Positions 14,527 to 19,187 of a stretch of 19,187 nucleotides of DNA are shown here, piece by piece. Source of the DNA: an uncultured Clostridia bacterium (lineage in GTDB: Bacteria > Bacillota > Clostridia > Christensenellales > Borkfalkiaceae). The stretch's first letter is position 1, and every line of letters begins with the position of its first letter. Made by a program: the position numbers and the translations under genes. The notes under the pieces are model-generated. The model was not told the DNA's origin. It worked only from the letters and a program-made list of their open reading frames with translations, and did not search any database. The DNA lies in assembly GCA_937912025.1 (NCBI GenBank), contig CALDOZ010000039.1, positions 1 to 19,187 of the forward strand, in the 5' to 3' direction.

Positions 14527-15276
14527 TTATTTATTGCTATTTCCAAGGAAAGTTCCAAATCCAAGCGGTTTTTTATCAACTTTTTTAACTTCGTCACGCT
14601 CGCCTTTGTTTCTTCCGCCGTTTTTATCAAATCTTCCCTTTTTATCGTTTTTACCGTAAGGTTTTAAATTATTAGGAATAATTACAATATAACGGTTTGG
14701 CTCAGTTCCTTGACTTTCAGTTTTAACGTCTTTATTTTCACTTAAAGCAGAATGAATAATTCTTCTTTCAAACGGGTTCATAGGTTCTAAAGTAACTTTT
14801 CTACCCGTTTTAACTGCTTTATTAGCAAGTTTGTTTGCTAAGTTTTTTAACGTTTCTTCTCTTTTTGTGCGGTAGTTTTCACAATCTACAACAACTCTTT
14901 TATATTCACTGTTTCCTATATTTGCAACTGCGCCCGCTAAAGTTTGAAGAGCGTCAAGCATTTCTCCGCGATGACCTATTAAAGTAGACGAAGCGGTAGT
15001 TATAAGGTTAATAACTATATTATCGCCGTCTTCAACAACTTCGCTTGATGCAGGAATTTTTAATAAATCGAATAATCCGTCAAGAAATTTAGTTGCTCTT
15101 TTACTATCTTCAATTTTAAGTTCCACTAAAACTTTTGCTTTTTTACCGCCAATACCAAGAACACCTTTCGTTGGTTCTTCAATAACCGTTATATTACATT
15201 GTTCTTTTGTAGCGCCAAGGTCTTTCAAACCTTCTTCAATAGCCGCTTCAACGGTTTTTCCGTAATAATAACTCAT
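14527..15276 (-). CDS. jag: Jag/KhpB RNA-binding protein
   Basis: A 249-residue protein with the three Jag domains in order. Jag_N (residues 1-52, YYGKTVEAAIEEGLKDLGA and KGVLGIGGKKAKV) comes first. A KH domain follows with LIGHRGEMLDALQTL in place of the GxxG loop sequence. The R3H domain has ERRIIHSAL and ends with RYIVIIP. Jag (SpoIIIJ-associated, also called KhpB or EloR) binds RNA and influences cell elongation and division. The C-terminal 40 residues are a basic and glycine-rich tail that could add RNA contacts. It starts 4 nt behind yidC, with AAAGGA inside the yidC end. It is the last gene of the origin-proximal cluster; mnmE, mnmG and rsmG, which often follow, are not here. Confidence 0.95.
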   Translation of the reverse strand: MSYYYGKTVEAAIEEGLKDLGATKEQCNITVIEEPTKGVLGIGGKKAKVLVELKIEDSKRATKFLDGLFDLLKIPASSEVVEDGDNIVINLITTASSTLIGHRGEMLDALQTLAGAVANIGNSEYKRVVVDCENYRTKREETLKNLANKLANKAVKTGRKVTLEPMNPFERRIIHSALSENKDVKTESQGTEPNRYIVIIPNNLKPYGKNDKKGRFDKNGGRNKGERDEVKKVDKKPLGFGTFLGNSNK

Positions 15277-15280
15277 TTTA

Positions 15281-16507
15281 TTAATCCTTTTTTTCTTTAT
15301 TTTTTAAAAGATGACCATATCTCTTTTGATATTTTTCCTCTTCTTCTTTTATAATTTGCTTTTCAAACTTCTTTTCCATAATTTTATTTATAATTATAGT
15401 TGAAAGCATACTAAATACGGTACTTACTACAAGATAAATTGAAAATGCCGCCGAATAGAAGAATGAGAATATACCAAACATAATAGGCATCATCCACGTC
15501 ATCATTTTAGTAGTTTGAGCAGCTTGACCATTCATACCGTCTACCGATTGAAGTTCCATTTGCGCTTTTTGGCTCTTACTCATTACAAGTTGAGAAACAA
15601 GCATCGTGCCTATTGATAATACTACTAAAATAAGATAACCGTTTATATTATCTTTTTCTTCGTTTAATAATTCAGAACCCGTTAAAAGCTTAAAATTACT
15701 TTCATTTTCTATGAAATGGTTTTCTAATTTAGTAGAAGAACAGCCTTCTGAATAAGATAATAAAGTTTCTCTTTCATCTATTGAAATAAACGACTTTTTC
15801 CAAGGTAAATCGCCTATCCAAATATTTTCAACCCATAAAAATTTATATTTTTTTATTTCTTCTTTATAGGTTAATGCGGCAGAATCTTGCGCTTTTTTAA
15901 TAATTAATTGGACTTCAGTGTCCGTTAAATCAAAAGTATCTTTTTTTAATACTGTTTTTAATTTTTTATTATCACCTTCGCCAACGTATACTAACTCGTA
16001 ATCGTCACTATAATTATCTTCAATTTCTTTTACAACCGTATTATTGTAAGAATACGCCATTTGGTTGTAAATTTCTAAGTTAGAGTAAGTTGAGAATCTA
16101 TTAAAAGACGAAATAACTATAATAAAGAATACTAAAGTAACTATCGTTGGTAAACAAGACGCTAACGCCGAATATCCTTCTTTTTTATAAAGAGCCATCA
16201 TTTTTTGAGAATAAAGTTCTTTATTATTAGCGTATTGTTTTTGTAACTTTTCAAGTTCAGGACGCATTTTTTCCATTTTTAACGCGTTCTTTTTAGTAGA
16301 TGCGCGTGAATAAATGTCAAGAGGTAAAGGTAAAATTTTTAAAATTAACGAAAATAATAAAATACCTAAACCAATCATTCCTCCAAAAGAGAATAACTCA
16401 ATTACGTCTTTAACGAATTTATCTATTCCTTCTAAAGGAACAGAAAATATACCACTTTCTTCAAAAACGGTTAAAGCAGTACCTGCTAAAATATTAATTA
16501 CATTCAT
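15281..16507 (-). CDS. yidC: YidC/Oxa1-type membrane protein insertase
   Basis: A 408-residue YidC. It has TM1 around residues 41-60 (GMIGLGILLFSLILKILPLP), the amphipathic cytoplasmic hairpin KMEKMRPELEKLQKQY, TM2 around 118-136, the FLWVENIWIGDLPW motif and three further segments from 291. It inserts membrane proteins alone or with SecYEG. Two points are odd. The loop between TM2 and TM3 is about 155 residues, several times longer than in usual Gram-positive YidC, with polar unconserved sequence before and after FLWV. Also the hydrophilic-groove arginine of TM1 (LxxRLLLxPL in relatives) is Lys57 here. There is no lipobox signal peptide, unlike SpoIIIJ. The tail is strongly basic, suited to ribosome contact. 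Its neighbours are the canonical ones. Confidence 0.95.
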   Translation of the reverse strand: MNVINILAGTALTVFEESGIFSVPLEGIDKFVKDVIELFSFGGMIGLGILLFSLILKILPLPLDIYSRASTKKNALKMEKMRPELEKLQKQYANNKELYSQKMMALYKKEGYSALASCLPTIVTLVFFIIVISSFNRFSTYSNLEIYNQMAYSYNNTVVKEIEDNYSDDYELVYVGEGDNKKLKTVLKKDTFDLTDTEVQLIIKKAQDSAALTYKEEIKKYKFLWVENIWIGDLPWKKSFISIDERETLLSYSEGCSSTKLENHFIENESNFKLLTGSELLNEEKDNINGYLILVVLSIGTMLVSQLVMSKSQKAQMELQSVDGMNGQAAQTTKMMTWMMPIMFGIFSFFYSAAFSIYLVVSTVFSMLSTIIINKIMEKKFEKQIIKEEEEKYQKRYGHLLKNKEKKD

Positions 16508-16563
16508 ATTATACTCACTATCAATTAAACTAACGTTTAATTTTATAAAATATTAAAATTTTA

Positions 16564-16806
16564 CTATAAAACCCATTTTAAAACTTCAGGATCGTCAGGA
16601 ACAGGGTCAAATCCACCTTTTGCAATAGGGTTACACCTTAAAATTCTCCATACAATTAAAAACAAAGCGTCGAATAATTTACGCTTTTTCAACGCTTCGA
16701 TTGCATATACCGAACAAGATGGCGTATATATACACCTTGACCTTAATATATGAGTAATGTATTTTCTATAAATTTTAAGTAGAAAAAGCAAAAAGTTCTT
16801 AACCAT
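16564..16806 (-). CDS. yidD: Membrane protein insertion efficiency factor YidD
   Basis: An 80-residue YidD (DUF37/haemolysin-alpha-like). The family core is intact: RCIYTPSCSVYAIEAL with its two cysteines, then RILRCNPIAKGGFDPVP. The N-terminus FLLFLLKIYRKYI is an amphipathic membrane-associating helix. YidD helps YidC-dependent insertion at the inner membrane face. It overlaps rnpA by 8 nt and lies 56 nt before yidC, as in most bacteria. The third conserved cysteine of the family is Cys58 (LRCNP). Confidence 0.95.
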   Translation of the reverse strand: MVKNFLLFLLKIYRKYITHILRSRCIYTPSCSVYAIEALKKRKLFDALFLIVWRILRCNPIAKGGFDPVPDDPEVLKWVL

Positions 16807-17122
16807 TTATTATTTTACCTTTTTTTAAAGTATATTCTAAATCTTTTAAAAATACAGAATAATTATACTCTTCACTGACCTTTGGTAACATTACTATATA
16901 GTAATTATTGTCAATTTTATCAATATAATTTCGTATACACGCGCGAAGAAGTCTTTTTATTCTGTTTCTTAAAAATGCTTTACCGTGTTTTTTACTTAAA
17001 CTTATACCTATTTTAAGACTTTTACTTTTTATAAATACAAGTGTTAAACTTTTACTAAAAACTCGGTTTCCTTTACTAAAAACTAGGTCGAAATCTTTTT
17101 GTTTTTTAAGTCTTATATCCAA
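16799..17122 (-). CDS. rnpA: Ribonuclease P protein component
   Basis: The 107-residue protein subunit of RNase P, which together with the RNA subunit matures tRNA 5' ends. The RNR signature FLRNRIKRLLRACIRNY is intact. The N-terminal RLKKQKDFDLVFSKGNRV and the central GISLSKKHGKA strand are typical. No ATG fits; the best start is TTG 17122, 8 nt after the rpmH stop, with only a weak AAAG before it. Its translation probably depends on rpmH. Overlap with yidD by 8 nt is standard for this locus. Confidence 0.95.
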   Translation of the reverse strand: MDIRLKKQKDFDLVFSKGNRVFSKSLTLVFIKSKSLKIGISLSKKHGKAFLRNRIKRLLRACIRNYIDKIDNNYYIVMLPKVSEEYNYSVFLKDLEYTLKKGKIING

Positions 17123-17130
17123 AACTTTAA

Positions 17131-17265
17131 TTATGCAGAAAGTTTATGACGACCTTTCTGTCTTCTTCTTTTAAGTACGTTTCTACCGTTTTTAGATGCC
17201 ATTCTTTGTCTAAATCCGTGCACTTTGCTTCTTTGTCTTTTTTTAGGCTGATAAGTTCTTTTCAT
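17131..17265 (-). CDS. rpmH: Ribosomal protein bL34
   Basis: A 44-residue, very basic protein reading MKRTYQPKKRQRSKVHGF, then RQRMASKNGRNVLKRRR and ending KGRHKLSA. This is a full-length L34 of the large ribosomal subunit. AGGGAG lies about 10 nt upstream of the ATG, and a perfect consensus promoter precedes it. Because of its length it is easily missed by ORF finders. It heads the rpmH-rnpA-yidD-yidC-jag unit. Confidence 0.98.
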   Translation of the reverse strand: MKRTYQPKKRQRSKVHGFRQRMASKNGRNVLKRRRQKGRHKLSA

Positions 17266-17311
17266 AATTTATAACTCCCTTTTTGGTTTAATTTTATTTT
17301 TATGCCTAAGC

Positions 17312-17340
17312 ATTATACTTGTTATTTTTACTTTTGTCAA
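17312..17340 (-). promoter_or_regulatory. Consensus sigma-A promoter of rpmH-rnpA operon
   Basis: On the minus strand TTGACA (17335-17340), 17 bp, TATAAT (17312-17317): an exact consensus. The -35 box lies 4 bp after the dnaN stop, and the leader to rpmH is about 40 nt. It lets the ribosomal/secretion genes be transcribed far more strongly than dnaN. Confidence 0.9.
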
Positions 17341-17344
17341 CTCA

Positions 17345-18448
17345 TTAAACGTTTTTTCTTACAGGTACTATTAAATGAAGATAATCATCACCCGAGAAAG
17401 GTTTAATTACACATGGTTCTATATAAGAATTAAAACAAATTTTAATAAACTCGTCGTCAATTGCTTTTAATGAATCTGTTATATACTTAAAGAAGAATGA
17501 AATTTCAATATCTTTTCCTTCAAGTTCTATTTGTACGTTTTCACTTACTTTACCAATTTCACTTTTTGCAAGAATATTTATATAATCTTCAGTAACGTCA
17601 AACTTAATAATTTTGTTATAGTCTGTTGCAACGACAGACGCTCTTTCAAGCGCTGAATAAAAAGATGCTTTTTTAACTTTAATTTCACTTTTAAAGTTGT
17701 TTGAAATTATATTTTTATAATCTATATAATTACCTTCAAGTAGACTTGAAATTAAAATAGTTCCTTCAACTTCACACATTATAACGTTCTTTTGAACAAT
17801 AACTGTAAATAAATCTTCTTCTTTATCTAAAATTCTAACAATTTCATTTAACGTTCTTGGTGAAACAATTACGCTAAAATTATCAGACGCTTGCTCTATT
17901 TTCTTTTTATTTATTGCTATTCTACCCGTATCTGTTGCAACGGCGCTTATTTTATCATCTTCTATAGATAAAAAACATCCGTCTACTCTACTGCTGTTAT
18001 GAGCAGTTTGAGAACAAGCAAAAATAGTTTTGTTTATAAGTTCTTTAAAATCTTTTTGTTTCATTGTAAAAGACTTTTCTTTAATATTTTTATTAATTAA
18101 AGGAAATTCTTCTACGTTAAGCGTTGAAATATTAAGTTCTGAAGAAGAATAAACAATTTTAAGTTCACTATCTTCAATCTTTATTTCAAGTTCTTGTTCA
18201 TTTTCAAGTTTTTTAATAAAGTCGGTAAAAAATTTACCAGGAACAACAGTTTCACCTTCGGTAAACGTAGAAACTGCTATAGTTTTTTCAATTGTAATTT
18301 CAGTATCGGTAGCGGTTAAAGTAAGTTCGTCACCTTTAACTGAAAGTTTTATACCTTCAAGTATAGGATTTGTTGTTTTTGATGAAATTGCTTTTACAAC
18401 TTTACTTGCCGCGTTTGAAAGTTCTTGTCCGCTAACTATAAATTTCAT
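17345..18448 (-). CDS. dnaN: DNA polymerase III beta sliding clamp
   Basis: The 367-residue processivity clamp that tethers DNA polymerase III and other partners to DNA. The N-terminus MKFIVSGQELSNAASKV, the stretch PILEGIKLSVKGDELTLTAT and the C-terminal YIEPCVIKPF with LHLIVPVR are typical of bacterial clamps, and the length covers all three clamp domains. GAGGT lies about 8 nt before ATG 18448. It is transcribed in the same direction as rpmH-rnpA, with only 79 nt between, whereas in most Firmicutes dnaA-dnaN and rpmH diverge from the origin. dnaA itself is not in the window; the DNA where it could lie changes character from about 18,640. A minus-strand TATAAT at 18489-18494 may be its -10, without a clear -35. 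Confidence 0.97.
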   Translation of the reverse strand: MKFIVSGQELSNAASKVVKAISSKTTNPILEGIKLSVKGDELTLTATDTEITIEKTIAVSTFTEGETVVPGKFFTDFIKKLENEQELEIKIEDSELKIVYSSSELNISTLNVEEFPLINKNIKEKSFTMKQKDFKELINKTIFACSQTAHNSSRVDGCFLSIEDDKISAVATDTGRIAINKKKIEQASDNFSVIVSPRTLNEIVRILDKEEDLFTVIVQKNVIMCEVEGTILISSLLEGNYIDYKNIISNNFKSEIKVKKASFYSALERASVVATDYNKIIKFDVTEDYINILAKSEIGKVSENVQIELEGKDIEISFFFKYITDSLKAIDDEFIKICFNSYIEPCVIKPFSGDDYLHLIVPVRKNV

Positions 18449-18649
18449 AACTTTTTACCTCATTGATTGATAAATATTTTTTATATATATTATAAATAGT
18501 ATTAGTAGTAGGGGGTGTTGAAATGTTTATAACCTATTTTTTAAGTTTAAATTTTAGCGTTTTATCGTAAAAAATAATATTTTTATTAGTGTTGAAATTA
18601 TGTTTATTAAAGTTTATAGTTTTCAACTTTTATGTGAAAATTATTTCAA

Positions 18650-18670
18650 GTTTCGCGAAGCTCGCGAAAC
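18650..18670. repeat. Perfect 9-bp hairpin at the suspected join
   Basis: GTTTCGCGA and TCGCGAAAC separated by AGC. It is GC-rich in a very AT-rich surrounding and lies where the base composition changes. No long T run follows on either strand, so a terminator role is doubtful. Confidence 0.75.
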
Positions 18671-18680
18671 ATCTCTTTGG

Positions 18681-18696
18681 CTGCAAATTTACGCAG
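18681..18696 (-). promoter_or_regulatory. Bacteroidota-like -7 box, minus orientation
   Basis: On the minus strand CTGCGTAAATTTGCAG contains TAAATTTG, which fits the Bacteroidota -7 consensus TAnnTTTG. It is an inverted near-copy of the site at 18806-18821. The fit is short and the call is tentative. Confidence 0.35.
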
Positions 18697-18801
18697 AAAA
18701 AATGGAAATTCGCGTGTTGTGAGAGTAAAAAATGGGGCAAAGGACTTAAATTTTATGAAAATTTTAGAAATTCGACGCGCCGATAGCCGTTGTTTCATTC
18801 T

Positions 18802-18825
18802 TTTTCTGTAAATTTGCACAGAAAA
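18802..18825 (+). promoter_or_regulatory. Bacteroidota-like -7 box of the zinc-ribbon gene
   Basis: TAAATTTG at 18809-18816 matches TAnnTTTG, inside a perfect 8-bp dyad TTTTCTGT / ACAGAAAA. A TTG at 18790-18792 lies slightly nearer than the usual -33 element. The gene begins 36 nt downstream. Confidence 0.4.
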
Positions 18826-18860
18826 GATTATTATCATCAGTACACCTTAGACAAAAGAAT

Positions 18861-19187
18861 ATGGCTCTCATCACTTGTCCCGAATGCGGTCGCGAAGTCT
18901 CCGACCTTTCTCCCAATTGCCCCAACTGCGGACGTCCCATCGCCACACCTGCTGCAGGTTTTGGCAAACGCCGCAGCCGCGGTCCGATCATTGCTATCGG
19001 AATCATCGTCGCGCTCCTTGTGGCAATGTTCATCAGCTGCCCCAACGAAGACGACCATCGCCGCGAAGTGCAGATTGTCGGCGAAAAGACAGTCAAGCTT
19101 CTTGCCGAAAAACAAGACAATGCCATCGTCAGCGGACTCGCTACCCTTTTCGGCGGAAACATAATCAAGATGATGGTCAGCGAACTT
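18861..19187 (+). CDS. Zinc-ribbon membrane protein, 3' end missing
   Basis: 109 codons run from ATG 18861 to the window edge without a stop. The protein starts with a zinc ribbon (CPECG at residues 6-10 and CPNCG at 20-24, four cysteines). A basic stretch (GKRRSRG) and one membrane segment (about residues 40-58, IIAIGIIVALLVAMFI) come next, then a polar region. The architecture suggests a small envelope-anchored protein with a cytoplasmic zinc ribbon; the function is unknown. Codon use (CGC, GGC, ATC, CTC) is quite unlike the central genes, which favour TTA, AAA and GTT. There is no Shine-Dalgarno, only an A-rich ACAAAAGAAT, as is usual in Bacteroidota. Confidence 0.8.
   Translation, partial: MALITCPECGREVSDLSPNCPNCGRPIATPAAGFGKRRSRGPIIAIGIIVALLVAMFISCPNEDDHRREVQIVGEKTVKLLAEKQDNAIVSGLATLFGGNIIKMMVSEL

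Larger units (their letters stand above)
18449..18860. other. Gene-free region upstream of dnaN with compositional join
   Basis: The first 150-190 bases (18449 to about 18,640) are very AT-rich and fit the rest of the window. They hold two copies of GTGTTGAAAT (18515-18524 and 18589-18598), each followed by ATGTTTATWA, and an inverted TTTTCAAC at 18620. No exact TTATCCACA DnaA box was found. From about 18,650 the style changes: a GC-rich hairpin, then Bacteroidota-like TAAATTTG boxes. No gene is supported here; the open frames lack ribosome sites and family features. Confidence 0.6.

Noticed and set aside
18449..18640. Replication origin
   Set aside because: Expected near dnaN, but no exact DnaA boxes and the region is cut short by the compositional join.
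18790..19164. Plus-strand ORF of 124 codons in another frame
   Set aside because: Different frame from the zinc-ribbon protein, no recognisable domain; a shadow.
18764..19168. Minus-strand ORF of 134 codons over the zinc-ribbon gene
   Set aside because: Overlaps a plus-strand frame with clear zinc-ribbon and membrane features; the minus frame has no family features and is a shadow of GC-rich coding DNA.

Overview
The window looks like a composite. The large middle part (about 446 to 18,600) is AT-rich, shows uniform base and codon style, Shine-Dalgarno sites, sigma-A promoters and rho-independent terminators. It suggests an uncultured gut-type Clostridia/Firmicutes. Supporting genes are the endospore-former family YyaC (DUF1256), a DUF1292 protein, PepV, CvpA, Jag and the chromosome-origin block dnaN-rpmH-rnpA-yidD-yidC-jag. 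The exact lineage cannot be named from the sequence alone. Both ends look foreign. Positions 1 to about 388 carry the broken middle of a sensor histidine kinase in a visibly richer G+C style. From about 18,640 to the end the DNA is also richer in G+C and has Bacteroidota-like promoter boxes and a zinc-ribbon gene cut off by the window edge. A chimeric assembly is the simplest explanation.

Layout. 485-562 (-): initiator tRNA-fMet with promoter and terminator. 728-3148 (+): SDR oxidoreductase, tilS and a DUF1292 protein. 3233-5302 (-): dipeptidase pepV, a GtrA membrane protein and a remnant of an alpha-L-rhamnosidase. 5421-7568 (+): a RadC-family protein and gltX. 7619-8950 (-): a MATE transporter. 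9094-12780 (+): a consensus promoter, a roughly 270-nt leader with two copies of an 88-nt repeat, then an AraC regulator, a SAM methyltransferase, an ATP-dependent RNA ligase and an HD-domain plus polynucleotide-kinase fusion. 12874-13614 (-): cvpA. 13825-14343 (+): yyaC, probably leaderless. 14527-18448 (-): jag, yidC, yidD, rnpA, rpmH and dnaN, listed by coordinate and transcribed from dnaN towards jag.

The most interesting unit is the 9.1-12.8 kb operon. The HD and kinase domains can be expected to heal broken RNA ends (clearing a 2',3'-phosphate and phosphorylating a 5'-OH). The ligase would seal them. The upstream methyltransferase carries an ExxEH motif that invites comparison with the 3'-end 2'-O-methyltransferase Hen1. 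All four genes are overlapping or within 4 nt, so they are very probably one transcript. The leader contains arms that can pair with either of two repeat copies, a layout that could act as an RNA switch. RNA repair clusters of HD-Pnk plus ligase are known; pairing with an AraC-type regulator, a Hen1-like methyltransferase and this leader is what deserves checking.
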